Below, piece after piece: positions 1-7,463 of a stretch of DNA of 12,395 nt. The notes below the pieces were generated by a model, which did no database searches, was not told the origin of the DNA, and worked only from the letters and a program-made list of their open reading frames with translations. The stretch lies in the NCBI GenBank assembly GCA_041640815.1, contig JBEPZO010000047.1, positions 1-12,395 on the forward strand, in the 5' to 3' direction. The number at the start of each line of letters is the position of its first letter. Positions within the stretch are counted from its first letter, which is position 1. Source of the DNA: JANWZL01 sp041640815. Lineage in GTDB: Bacteria; Pseudomonadota; Gammaproteobacteria; Burkholderiales; Thiobacillaceae. The position numbers and the translations under genes are program-made.

Positions 1-505
1 GCGGCAGCGCCTTGAGCTGCTCAATCAGCTGCGCAATCGCCTCGCGCTTGACCCGGCTTTTCACCTCCACGATCACCGCCATGTTGACCTCACCATTGGC
101 CCAGGCTAGCACGTCGTATTCCTGCTCACGCCCGCTACGGCGCACCCGCACGCGCGGATTGATCGTCTCCATACCAAAGCGCGTCTCGAGAATGCGCTCA
201 AGCGAGGGCAGTGCTAAGCCTTCGGCAAAGTAGCCGAACTTGTCGCCTAAGCCAGCGATTTGGCGACTAAGCTCACGTAGCCGCTGGTCGGTCTCGCGCA
301 TGCGCCGGTCGGTCTCCTGCATGCGGCGGTCGGTCTCCTGCATGCGCCGGTCGGTCTCCTGGCCGCTTTCGCGTAGCTCGCGGATCAAACGGTCGGTCTC
401 TTGCAAACGCCGGTCGGTCTCTTGACTCTGCAAGGCCAGGCTGGCTACCAGCGCCCGGATGTCTTCCCAGCTCATCTCAGAAGGGTCACGTGTCGGGGTG
501 GTCAT
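1..505 (-). CDS. DUF3782-type coiled-coil / PD-(D/E)XK nuclease-like protein, 3' end outside window
   Basis: Reading from the ATG at 503-505 gives 168 residues with no stop before the window edge, so the C-terminus is missing. Residues 11-20 (MSWEDIRALV) resemble the start of DUF3782-type proteins. Residues about 29-77 are heptads built on ETDRRMQ, a charged coiled coil. After a short linker comes GYFAEGLALPSLERIL (91-106), then EYDVLAW (129-135) and AVIVEVKSRV (143-152). The spacing of Glu95, Asp131 and Glu147-Val-Lys149 fits the active-site pattern of the PD-(D/E)XK fold. Proteins of this kind are common in cyanobacteria and other bacteria, often in several copies, and their role is not established to my knowledge; a nuclease activity is an inference from the fold. 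No convincing Shine-Dalgarno precedes the ATG, and the second ATG (residue 11) is a possible alternative start. The gene reads away from the prophage fragment beside it. Confidence 0.8.
   Translation of the reverse strand, partial: MTTPTRDPSEMSWEDIRALVASLALQSQETDRRLQETDRLIRELRESGQETDRRMQETDRRMQETDRRMRETDQRLRELSRQIAGLGDKFGYFAEGLALPSLERILETRFGMETINPRVRVRRSGREQEYDVLAWANGEVNMAVIVEVKSRVKREAIAQLIEQLKALP
286..431 (-). repeat. 21-bp tandem repeat encoding coiled-coil heptads
   Basis: On the plus strand the ten bases ggtcggtctc recur at 286, 307, 328, 349, 391 and 412. Spacings are 21, 21, 21, 42 and 21 bases, and the 42-base gap is two diverged units. Each unit encodes one heptad starting ETD, in the order ETDRRLQ, ETDRLIR, ELRESGQ, ETDRRMQ, ETDRRMQ, ETDRRMR, ETDQRLR. 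The units are in frame, so unit gain or loss by slippage would only change coiled-coil length. This is a coding repeat and not a CRISPR. Confidence 0.9.
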
Positions 506-660
506 GGGCTAGCTCGAGTGCGCTTGTCTGCTTTTGCTTGAATATACGCCTACCTCAGCGGTACGTCTACTTCATATCCTCATGCCACTCAAAGATAGCG
601 CCAGCGCTACCATTAGCTGGGATACCCAGAAGAAAGTGGTGTTCCTTAAGAAGGATTAGC

Positions 661-1347
661 CGCGAGGTCAAGGTCGGAACGGACCCCATCACCGGCGAGG
701 TCTACCGCACCACACAAACCGGCGTGCGGCTGCGCGACCCGATTGATGGGCGCGACAAGATCATGTGGGTGGATGCGGGTTTCAACGCGAGCCCCGTGGC
801 CAGCCACCTGATGGACGAGCTCTTCCTGCGCAAGGCGCGCGCCGCCATGGGGGATGCCGCCGCGCGGCGCGCCCTGGCCGAGATGCTTTCCAGCGCGCCT
901 AGGCTGCGCGCGTGGCGGGCGTTCGTCGAGAATGCGCTGGCCATGGGTCGGCCGCAGAATCGCACCATGACGCTTGGACTCACGCCAGATGGCGCCATCG
1001 TCTATCTGCCAGACACCCTCATCGTTGGCCCCAAGGCGCGCCGGCATGAATTCAAGGGCGAGGCGCTGGACCATGACGCCTGGACAACGCTTGGCGAGCG
1101 TTTCAACCAGGCGCGATGGTTTGAAGATGTCCAGACCGGCAATTTCGCCGCGTTATTGGACGATGTTGCGGTCTATATCGACAAAGGCGGCAAAGTCGAT
1201 TCGATCTACCGCGACCCGCTGATCAAACAGAAGATCGCCGCAAAAAGGCTGGTGGAAGCGAAGCGGCGGCGCCAGGATTCGAACCGGACATCCGCGCCCA
1301 CACCAAGTGGGATCACCGCCGCTTCAGATAATAAGGATAGCACATGA
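661..1347 (+). pseudogene. Mu-like phage head morphogenesis (F/gp30-like) gene, C-terminal remnant
   Basis: The frame reads KVGTDPITGEVYRTTQTGVR, then RDKIMWVDAGFNASPVASH, and continues to the stop at 1345-1347. The VDAGFNASPVASH stretch resembles the conserved (P)GW/F-x-YNPG region near the C-terminus of Mu F/gp30-like minor head proteins, which are normally around 400 residues. Only about 230 codons of phage-like sequence remain. The reading frame stays open upstream to a GTG at 490, but residues between 490 and about 660 look non-coding, and that start lies inside the neighbouring minus-strand gene; no ribosome-binding site or credible start lies near 661. I therefore read it as a 5'-truncated gene. 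The last ~24 codons, after AKRLVEAKRRR, are low-complexity and overlap an antisense tRNA-shaped sequence. The stop overlaps the next phage gene by ATGA, as expected for adjacent morphogenesis genes. The family call is from recognised motifs and gene order, not a search. Confidence 0.6.
1265..1320 (-). other. tRNA-shaped sequence lacking an anticodon arm (possible tRNA relic)
   Basis: Read on the minus strand, GGCGGTG (1320-1314) pairs over seven positions with CGCCGCC (1271-1265), with one G-U pair, as in a tRNA acceptor stem. Directly inside the 3' strand is a T-arm with the canonical loop TTCGAAT (1283-1277), flanked by TCCGG and CCTGG. That stem has one mismatch and one wobble. Between acceptor and T-arm is a hairpin, CCCAC-TTGGT-GTGGG, in the D-arm position. 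There is no anticodon arm, and no CCA follows (the next base is G, then CTT). The outer stem extends further: 1260-1271 and 1314-1325 form a 12-bp inverted repeat with one G-U. It could be a decayed tRNA or a chance resemblance in GC-rich coding sequence. It is unlikely to be a functional tRNA. Confidence 0.3.
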
Positions 1348-1682
1348 TCGAGATCGAAATCGACGACCGCGAGATACGCCGCGCGTTGGACGATCTGGCG
1401 CGCAAGCTCTCCGATCTCACCCCGGCGATGACCAACATCGCCCAGGCGCTGGAATCGGAGACCGAGCGCCGCTTCGAGGTCGAAGGCCCCGGCTGGCCGG
1501 CGCTGTCGCCAAAAACCATCCGCCAGCGGGAAAAATCCGGCCACTGGCCGGGCAAGATGCTGCAACGCACGGGCGACCTGGCGCGCTCCATCGAATCGGA
1601 GGCCGGGCCTGGCCATGCGCTGGTGAGCGTGCAAAAGCGCCGCGTGTCATCTCAACTTTATCGCCCCCTCAAGAGCGATTAA
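1344..1682 (+). pseudogene. Mu G-like phage virion morphogenesis protein, 3'-truncated
   Basis: The start ATG overlaps the preceding stop as ATGA and is preceded by AAGGA at a suitable distance. The first ~93 residues match the N-terminal half of the phage virion morphogenesis family (Mu gpG / P2 tail-completion type): MIEIEIDDREIRRAL, a helical segment, then GPGWPALSPKTI (residues 49-60), then MLQRTGDLARSIESEAGPG. In intact members this is followed by a stretch of the type VYAAIHQFGG and tens of further residues. Here the resemblance stops at about 1625 after GHALVS, and the last ~20 codons (VQKRRVSSQLYRPLKSD) look like read-through into unrelated, more AT-rich DNA. Intact relatives are about 150-190 residues; this frame gives 112. 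It is most likely a broken gene at the right edge of the prophage fragment. The family call is fairly firm; the breakpoint is approximate. Confidence 0.7.
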
Positions 1683-1727
1683 ATCAGCGTATTCTTAAGT
1701 GCTTTGGAGATGTATGAGTCGGCTGGG

Positions 1728-1818
1728 TGGCGGAGAGAGTGGGATTCGAACCCACGGTGAACACGAGGCTCACACCGGATTTCGAGTCCGGCCCGTTCGA
1801 CCACTCCGGCATCTCTCC
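1728..1818 (-). tRNA. tRNA-Ser(CGA)
   Basis: The minus strand folds as a complete class II tRNA. The acceptor stem GGAGAGA pairs perfectly with TCTCTCC, followed by discriminator G and an encoded CCA (1730-1728). The anticodon arm is CCGGA-CTCGAAA-TCCGG, giving anticodon CGA, which reads UCG serine codons. A long variable arm (GTGA...TCAC stem) is typical of serine tRNAs. The T-arm is GTGGG-TTCGAAT-CCCAC. It is read divergently from mltF, with only 30 bases between its 5' end and the mltF start codon. The prophage debris ends about 50-100 bases beyond its 3' end, the side where integrases commonly act. I see no clear terminator after it. Confidence 0.97.
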
Positions 1819-1829
1819 GGAAACGTTGA

Positions 1830-1835
1830 ATTCTA
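1830..1835 (-). promoter_or_regulatory. possible -10 box for tRNA-Ser
   Basis: On the minus strand TAGAAT (5 of 6 to TATAAT) lies 11 bases before the first tRNA base, a suitable distance for transcription to start a few bases upstream of the mature 5' end. No good -35 hexamer sits 16-18 bases further upstream (the candidates are TGTATC and GTATCT), so this is only suggestive. Confidence 0.3.
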
Positions 1836-1848
1836 CCGATTTCGCGTG

Positions 1849-3261
1849 ATGAGATACACATCTAGTGCACACAGCAGTTTTATTCCCCTTCTGGCACTAG
1901 CCATCTGGCTTACGGGGTGTAGCCGGCTGCCAGAACCGCCTTGGCAGACCGGGGAGCTGGTTGTACTGACCCGCCTGGGCCCTACGACCTATTACTTTGA
2001 TGCTGATGGTGCGCCGACCGGCCTCGAATACGATTTAGTTAAGCGATTTGCTGCTGCCCAAGGCTGGCAAGTCAAGTTTGAATTGGCTGCAAACCTCGAG
2101 GAACTCTATACCAGGCTCGAGCGAGGTGAAGCACACTTCGCTGCCGCTGGTCTTGCCGTTACGGACAGGCGGGTCATGCATGCACGCTTCGGCCCGGTCT
2201 ATGCAGAGGGGCGTGAGTGGGTTGTCTGTGGGCCAACCGTCGGCGCATTGAAGCGGATACAGGACCTGGTCGGACTGCGCATCGAAGTGTTAGCGGGTAG
2301 CAGCCATCTTGACCGCTTACGTGAATTGCGCCTTAAACACCCCCTCTTGTCGTGGAAAGAGGTGGCCTTGCCCGGGGAAGAGGAACTTTTAGAACGGGTG
2401 GCGAATGGCCAGCTTGACTGTACGCTCGCCGATGAGTTGGTTTTTCAAATTGCGCGTAACTATTTGCCTGGGCTGCGCCCTGTCTTCGATTTAGGGGCGA
2501 GGCGTTTTGCCTGGGCATTCCCGATGCGCGGTGAGACGCGCTTATTACAAGCGGTTGGGCCATTCTTCCAGGAGTTAGGGAGCTCTGGTGAGTTAAAACG
2601 ACTTAAGGAACGCTATTTCGGTCATACGACGAGACTGCAGGAAGCGGACATTCTGGGCATTCTGGAGAAACGAACCTCGCGCCTGCCAGCATTGAAAGCC
2701 TTTTTCCATGAAGGCCAGACCGTAAGCGGCATCGATTGGCGACTGCTGGCAGCGGTGGCTTATCAGGAGTCGCAGTGGGACCCCAAGGCGGTCTCGCCCA
2801 CGGGGGTGAGGGGTATTATGATGCTAACCGCCGACACGGCAGACCGCCTGGGGGTGAAGGACCGGCTCGACCCCAGGGAGAGCATCCTCGGCGGAGCAAG
2901 ATACCTGCGCCTGCTGCTCGACATGATCCCGGCCAGCGTGGCGGAGCCGGACCGAACCTGGATGGCCCTGGCGGCCTATAACCTCGGACCGGGCCATTTC
3001 GCTGCGGCACTGCGCCTGACGCGCCAGCTTGGGCTTAACCCCGATGCCTGGATCGACGTCAAGGATGTGCTACCAAAACTTGCGCAAAGGCGTTATGCCT
3101 CGATGCTCGGTTATGGCTATGCCCGCGGGGGCGAGGCAAGGGCTTTCGCCGAGAACGTGCGCATCTACTACGACATCCTGTCGCGCTACGAGCCGCCTTA
3201 TCGCGACGCGCTTGCCTTGAAGGGGGCGGTGGGGGTCGATGAGCGGCGTTTCTATCGTTAG
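1849..3261 (+). CDS. mltF: membrane-bound lytic murein transglycosylase F (MltF), lipoprotein
   Basis: The 470-residue product begins with a lipoprotein signal: a hydrophobic run FIPLLALAIWLTGC with lipobox LTGC and predicted lipidated Cys24. Residues about 37-260 form a periplasmic solute-binding (SBP_bac_3-like) regulatory domain, including TYYFDADGAPTGLEYDLVKR. Residues about 285-430 are the SLT lysozyme-like domain, with the catalytic glutamate at Glu307 in AYQESQWDP, followed by GVRGIMMLT and AAYNLGPGH. MltF cleaves the glycan strand of peptidoglycan between MurNAc and GlcNAc, forming 1,6-anhydroMurNAc, and is anchored in the outer membrane. E. coli MltF is about 518 residues, so the length fits. 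I chose the ATG at 1849 because the longer frame would run through the antisense tRNA and because this start gives a proper signal peptide; a GTG immediately before it is an alternative. The binding-domain half has visibly lower GC than the catalytic half. Confidence 0.95.
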   Translation: MRYTSSAHSSFIPLLALAIWLTGCSRLPEPPWQTGELVVLTRLGPTTYYFDADGAPTGLEYDLVKRFAAAQGWQVKFELAANLEELYTRLERGEAHFAAAGLAVTDRRVMHARFGPVYAEGREWVVCGPTVGALKRIQDLVGLRIEVLAGSSHLDRLRELRLKHPLLSWKEVALPGEEELLERVANGQLDCTLADELVFQIARNYLPGLRPVFDLGARRFAWAFPMRGETRLLQAVGPFFQELGSSGELKRLKERYFGHTTRLQEADILGILEKRTSRLPALKAFFHEGQTVSGIDWRLLAAVAYQESQWDPKAVSPTGVRGIMMLTADTADRLGVKDRLDPRESILGGARYLRLLLDMIPASVAEPDRTWMALAAYNLGPGHFAAALRLTRQLGLNPDAWIDVKDVLPKLAQRRYASMLGYGYARGGEARAFAENVRIYYDILSRYEPPYRDALALKGAVGVDERRFYR

Positions 3262-3370
3262 TGTGGGCGAGCCAAGCGACGTCAGCTCAATTCCCCAAGG
3301 TTTCGGCGGGAAACGGCCCGTTCGGACGTATGGTGAGGGAGGCCTCGATCACCAGGATGCGGCCGGCGTT

Positions 3371-4642
3371 TCACGCACGTCTTAAGGTGGTCATGCCGCC
3401 CATGTATGGCCGCAGGACCTCGGGGATGGTCACCGAGCCGTCGGCGTTCTGATAGTTTTCCAGGACTGCGACCAGGGTGCGGCCCACGGCCAGGCCGGAG
3501 CCGTTGAGGGTGTGCAGCAGTTCCGGTTTGGCGCCGTCTCGGCGAAAACGGGCCTGCATGCGGCGGGCTTGGAAGGCCTCGAAGTTCGAGCAGGAGGAGA
3601 TCTCGCGATAGGTGTTCTGTCCCGGCAGCCAGACCTCAAGGTCGTAGGTCTTGGCCGCTGAGAAGCCCAGGTCACCGGTGCACAGCGTCACCACGCGGTA
3701 GGGCAGCTCGAGTTTGCGCAGGATGGCTTCAGCGTGCGCGGTGAGCTCTTCCAGGGCGTCATAGGAATCCTCGGGCCGCACGAATTGCACCAGTTCCACC
3801 TTGTCGAACTGGTGCTGACGGATCATGCCGCGGGTGTCTCTGCCGTAGGAGCCGGCCTCGGATCGGAAGCAGGGAGTGTGGGCGACGAGGCGTATGGGGA
3901 GGTTTTCCTCGGGAATGATCTCGTCGCGCACGATGTTGGTCACTGGCACCTCGGCGGTGGGGATGAGGTACATGCCATTGCAAAGTTTGAAAAGATCGGC
4001 TTCGAACTTGGGTAATTGCCCAGTGCCGCGCATGGAGTCGGCATTCACCAGGTAGGGGACATAGACCTCCTCGTAGCCATGCTCCAGTGTATGAGTGTCG
4101 AGCATGAATTGGATGAGGGCGCGGTGCAAGCGGGCCAGGTCGCCGCGCATCAGAGCGAAGCGGCTGCTCGCCAGCTTGGCGGCAGTGGCGAAGTCAAGCA
4201 TGTCGAGCTCTTCGCCCAGATCCACATGATCCTGTACGGGAAAATCGAAGCGACGGGGTACGCCAACCCGCCTAATTTCGACATTGTCCGCTTCGCTATC
4301 GCCTTCGGGTACGCTCTCGTGTGGGAGGTTAGGTAGGGTGAGAAGGAATTCGTTTAGCGTCTCTTGGATGTCGCCTAGCCGTTCTTCCATAACCCTGAGG
4401 GTGTCGTTGATACCGACCACCTCGGCCATGGCGGCCGAGGCATCCTCGCCCTTGCTCTTGGCGATGCCGATCTGCTTGGAAAGCGTGTTGCGGCGGGCCT
4501 GCAGCTCTTGGGTGCGCGTCTGAATCTCCTTACGTTCTGCCTCTAAGGCCGTGAAGCGAGTGGTGTCTAATTTCACCCCGCGTGTGGCCAGGCGTTGGGC
4601 GACAAAAGCGATGTCTTTGCGTAACAATTGGATATCAAGCAT
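3371..4642 (-). CDS. serS: serine-tRNA ligase (SerRS)
   Basis: This 423-residue cytoplasmic enzyme charges tRNA-Ser (and tRNA-Sec where present) with serine using ATP. The N-terminus starts MLDIQLLRKDIAFVAQRLA, and residues about 27-102 form the long helical hairpin that grips the variable arm of tRNA-Ser. The class II core shows the serine-binding TAEV (229-232), motif 2 starting FRSEAGSYGRDTRG (259-272) and ending near QHQF, EISSCSNFEAFQARR, and motif 3 GSGLAVGRTLVAVLEN (381-396). It ends with IPEVLRPYM. E. coli SerRS is 430 residues. The ATG at 4642 gives the standard start; an in-frame TTG eight codons upstream is less likely. No strong Shine-Dalgarno is visible. The gene lies 34 bases after the hybrid kinase on the same strand with no terminator between. 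It converges with mltF across 109 bases in which I find no obvious terminator. Confidence 0.98.
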   Translation of the reverse strand: MLDIQLLRKDIAFVAQRLATRGVKLDTTRFTALEAERKEIQTRTQELQARRNTLSKQIGIAKSKGEDASAAMAEVVGINDTLRVMEERLGDIQETLNEFLLTLPNLPHESVPEGDSEADNVEIRRVGVPRRFDFPVQDHVDLGEELDMLDFATAAKLASSRFALMRGDLARLHRALIQFMLDTHTLEHGYEEVYVPYLVNADSMRGTGQLPKFEADLFKLCNGMYLIPTAEVPVTNIVRDEIIPEENLPIRLVAHTPCFRSEAGSYGRDTRGMIRQHQFDKVELVQFVRPEDSYDALEELTAHAEAILRKLELPYRVVTLCTGDLGFSAAKTYDLEVWLPGQNTYREISSCSNFEAFQARRMQARFRRDGAKPELLHTLNGSGLAVGRTLVAVLENYQNADGSVTIPEVLRPYMGGMTTLRRA

Positions 4643-4676
4643 GAGCGGGGTTGGGTGATTGATCAAATGTTTTATT

Positions 4677-7289
4677 TTACCTAGTCATGCCTGTTTTCAG
4701 TTGTTGCTCCATCTCGCAACACACTTCGCCGAATGCTGCTTCCAGCTCAGCGAGGCATGCCTTTAGCTGCTCCCAGGCCTGTGACCTGGCTGCCACCTCG
4801 GCGCGGCGTGCAGCCTCGGTCAACGCGCTGGCGCCGATATAGGCCGCTGCCCCCTTGAGTTGATGGGCATAGCGCGCGGCTTGCTCGGTCTGGCGGGCGT
4901 TGCTCGCCTGCCTGAGTTGCTCGAGCAGGGGACGGCTACTTTCGATGAACAGGGTGAGCATCTCCTGCACCTGGCCGGTTTCGTCGCGACAGATGCGGCG
5001 GATCTTTTCCAGGTCAAAGGATGTCGTGACGGCACTCGGCTGCGCCTGGGCGGACTCGTTCTCCACAGCGGCGAGCGCTTTCGCCGGCAGCCACTGCAGC
5101 AGGGTGCGCGCAAGGCTTTCTTCCCGCAGCGGCTTGAGCAGATAGCCGTCCATGCCGGCTTGCCGGCAGGCCTCTTCGAAGCCGGGCATGGCATTGGCCG
5201 TCAGGGCGACAATCGGCAGTCTGGCCACCCCTTGCTCGGCTTCCCAGGCGCGGATGGCGCGGGTGGCCTGGAGGCCATCGAGTTCTGGCATGTGGCAATC
5301 CATCAGCACCAGGTCCACCGGCTGTTGCTTGATGAGCTCCCATGCCTCACGCCCATCGTTGGCCAGTATGACGTGCACGCCGAGGTTCTCCAGCATCAGG
5401 CGCGTGAGCTTCTGGTTCACCGGGTTGTCCTCCGCGAGCAGCACGCGCGTATCTTTGAAACGTGGCAGGACGGGCGCCGTTTCAGCCTGCTCCAGCGGCG
5501 GCTCGGTGACGCTGAGCGGGAGTTCGAGGCTGAAGGTGCTCCCGCGCCCGGGTTGGCTCTCGAGGCTGAGGCGGCCGCCCATCAGTTCGGCCAGCTGTCG
5601 GCAAATGGCAAGCCCAAGGCCGGTACCGCCGTAGCGCCGGCTGGTGGAGCCATCGGCCTGAGCGAACGCCTCGAAGATGCGCTGCTGGGCCTCGGGGGCG
5701 ATGCCGATGCCGGTGTCGCTTACCGTGAAGCGGTAGCCGTCACCAGCGGGTAGACGCGCCGCTTCCACTTTGATACTGACCTGACCGCGCTCGGTGAACT
5801 TGATGGCATTGTCCACCAAGTTGAGCAGGATTTGCCGCACCCGCAGCGGGTCGCCGAGCAGCCAGGGCGGGATCTCGGCCTGTTTCTCGAGAATGAGCGA
5901 CAAACCCTTGGCCTGAGCACGCGGTGTTTCCAGGGCAACGACGTCCTGCAGCAGCTCATCCAAGTGAAAGGGGATGCGTTCGATGCTGAGCCGGCCGGCC
6001 TCGATCTTGGAGAAGTCGAGCAGGTCGTTGATGATGGCCAGAAGGGATTCCGCCGAGCGGGATACGGTCTCGGCATAGTCGCGTTGCCGCGCATCGAGCG
6101 AGGTGCCGAGCAGTAGCCGGGTCATGCCGATGATGCCGTTGAGCGGCGTGCGGATTTCGTGGCTCACATTGGCGAGGAACTGGGATTTCAAGCGCGTTGT
6201 GGCCACGGCAGCATCACGAGCTTGTTGCAGCGCTGCTTCTGCCGCTTTTTGTGTCGTCACGTCGCGCATAATGGCCTGGATGTAGGGTTTGCCGTCCAAG
6301 GTCATCGCATGCAAAGCGATCTCGACGGGAAACAGGCTGCCATCTGCGCGCTTGCCTAGCCACTGCAGCATGGCATGGCCGCGTTCGATTGCCTCGCGTA
6401 TGCTGCTTTCGGCCACCTCCTTCGCCGAGCGGCCATCGGGCTGGATCGCCGCGCCTAGGTCCTCTGGCCGACAACGGAGGAATTCCTTGGCGGAGGCCAT
6501 GCGGAACATGTCGAGCGTGGCGGGGTTGCATTCCCGGAAGCCTCGCTCGTCAAGGATGACGATGCCGTCCGTGTTGGTCTCGAACAGGGTGCGGAACTTG
6601 GTGCGCTCGCGATCGATGTCGGCGGTCAGACGGTGGCTGCGTCGCACGATGATGATCGCAACGAAAGAGACTACAGCAGCGGCAGCAAGTCCGAGGATGA
6701 GCATCACCATGCGTGTCTTGCGAAAAGCCTCCTGGGCCGCTTCGCTGGCGCGCTGGTTCATGTCGCGCTGGATGGCGATCAGGTTGTCTAGCTCGGTCAC
6801 GAGCTTGCGCTGCAAGGGGATGGCTTCTCGTTGCAAGACCTCGAAGGCAAGGAAGGTGTAACCCTGCATGCCGAGCTCGACAACTTTCACCATGATCGGG
6901 CGGTTTTGCCTGGTGATGGCATCGATGCGATTCAAAACCGCCTTTTCCGCCGGCAAGCTCAGCAACGGCTGCAATTTCAGCCGCGTTGCCTGGTAGGCCG
7001 AGCCGTAGCCATAGAAGCGCATCATCTCCTCATCCTTCTCGAACTCGTCGCTCATGACCACGATGGACAGCATGGAAATGGCCCGATCGCGGAGGATGTC
7101 ACGCATCTCGTTGGCTAGCCGTGTCTTGACGTTATTCACCTTGACGATGGCCTCTAGGCGATCGTTGATTTCCGACATCTCAATAAGGCCGACAAAGGTT
7201 AGAGTGGCCATGAGGAACAAGGCTAAAGCAAAGCCGATGGATACGGTGAAAGTCAGTCTGCTCGTCGGCTGGTCGGTGTATGTAGTCAT
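4677..7289 (-). CDS. hybrid sensor histidine kinase (sensor-PAS-HisKA-HATPase-REC-HPt)
   Basis: This 870-residue inner-membrane kinase has every module of a multistep phosphorelay. Membrane helix 1 (about 12-36) and helix 2 (about 193-215) flank a ~155-residue helical periplasmic region resembling four-helix-bundle sensors. A PAS domain (about 232-350) contains ETNTDGIVILDERGF and AIMRDVTTQKAAE. The HisKA site is NVSHEIRTPLNG with His377. The HATPase domain shows the N box (NLVDNAIKF, Asn490/Asn494), DTGIGI and GGTGLGLAI. The receiver domain has acidic Glu620/Asp621, phospho-acceptor Asp664 (LVLMDCHMPELDG), Thr697 and Lys719. A C-terminal HPt domain has AHQLKGAAAYIG with His809. The layout resembles BarA- and ArcB-like kinases; the ligand and the partner regulator are unknown, and no separate response regulator is in the window. 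I prefer the ATG at 7289 over a TTG 14 codons upstream. The 174 bases upstream hold no gene and no convincing promoter that I can pick out. Confidence 0.93.
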   Translation of the reverse strand: MTTYTDQPTSRLTFTVSIGFALALFLMATLTFVGLIEMSEINDRLEAIVKVNNVKTRLANEMRDILRDRAISMLSIVVMSDEFEKDEEMMRFYGYGSAYQATRLKLQPLLSLPAEKAVLNRIDAITRQNRPIMVKVVELGMQGYTFLAFEVLQREAIPLQRKLVTELDNLIAIQRDMNQRASEAAQEAFRKTRMVMLILGLAAAAVVSFVAIIIVRRSHRLTADIDRERTKFRTLFETNTDGIVILDERGFRECNPATLDMFRMASAKEFLRCRPEDLGAAIQPDGRSAKEVAESSIREAIERGHAMLQWLGKRADGSLFPVEIALHAMTLDGKPYIQAIMRDVTTQKAAEAALQQARDAAVATTRLKSQFLANVSHEIRTPLNGIIGMTRLLLGTSLDARQRDYAETVSRSAESLLAIINDLLDFSKIEAGRLSIERIPFHLDELLQDVVALETPRAQAKGLSLILEKQAEIPPWLLGDPLRVRQILLNLVDNAIKFTERGQVSIKVEAARLPAGDGYRFTVSDTGIGIAPEAQQRIFEAFAQADGSTSRRYGGTGLGLAICRQLAELMGGRLSLESQPGRGSTFSLELPLSVTEPPLEQAETAPVLPRFKDTRVLLAEDNPVNQKLTRLMLENLGVHVILANDGREAWELIKQQPVDLVLMDCHMPELDGLQATRAIRAWEAEQGVARLPIVALTANAMPGFEEACRQAGMDGYLLKPLREESLARTLLQWLPAKALAAVENESAQAQPSAVTTSFDLEKIRRICRDETGQVQEMLTLFIESSRPLLEQLRQASNARQTEQAARYAHQLKGAAAYIGASALTEAARRAEVAARSQAWEQLKACLAELEAAFGEVCCEMEQQLKTGMTR

Positions 7290-7463
7290 GCCATGCCAGT
7301 TTGGACGAGATTGCTTGCAGCGTTGATCCAAATTAGTCTGTCATACAGCGGCTTTTTATGCCTTGTGCTTGACGCGTGAACTGGCTATTGGGTTAGCGCT
7401 TAAACTCTGTCGCCATTGCCGCTCGGGGGCTGTGTGCGGTATAGGTGCTGGGTACTTCCTCTA

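Noticed and set aside
286..431. Regular 21-base repeats that could suggest a CRISPR array
   Set aside because: The repeats are contiguous with no spacers, are in frame, and encode coiled-coil heptads of the minus-strand protein.
490..1347. A single 285-residue gene starting at the GTG at 490
   Set aside because: That start is inside the minus-strand gene, the first ~57 codons have no phage-like or coding character, and there is no ribosome-binding site; the phage resemblance begins only near 661.
1699..1848. N-terminal extension of mltF
   Set aside because: It would read through the antisense tRNA-Ser and would bury the lipoprotein signal peptide that starts at the ATG at 1849.
3262..3370. 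Shared terminator between convergent mltF and serS
   Set aside because: Only a four-pair CGGG/CCCG hairpin without a T-tract is visible, which is not enough to call.
4860..5753. Long plus-strand open frame of 297 codons
   Set aside because: It is antisense to the receiver and ATPase domains of the histidine kinase, which have unmistakable motifs; the open frame follows from high GC.
7290..7463. Promoter for the kinase gene (for example TTCACG with CATAAA on the minus strand)
   Set aside because: The hexamers are weak and the spacing is only 14 bases; I could not choose a credible sigma-70 promoter in this 174-base gap.
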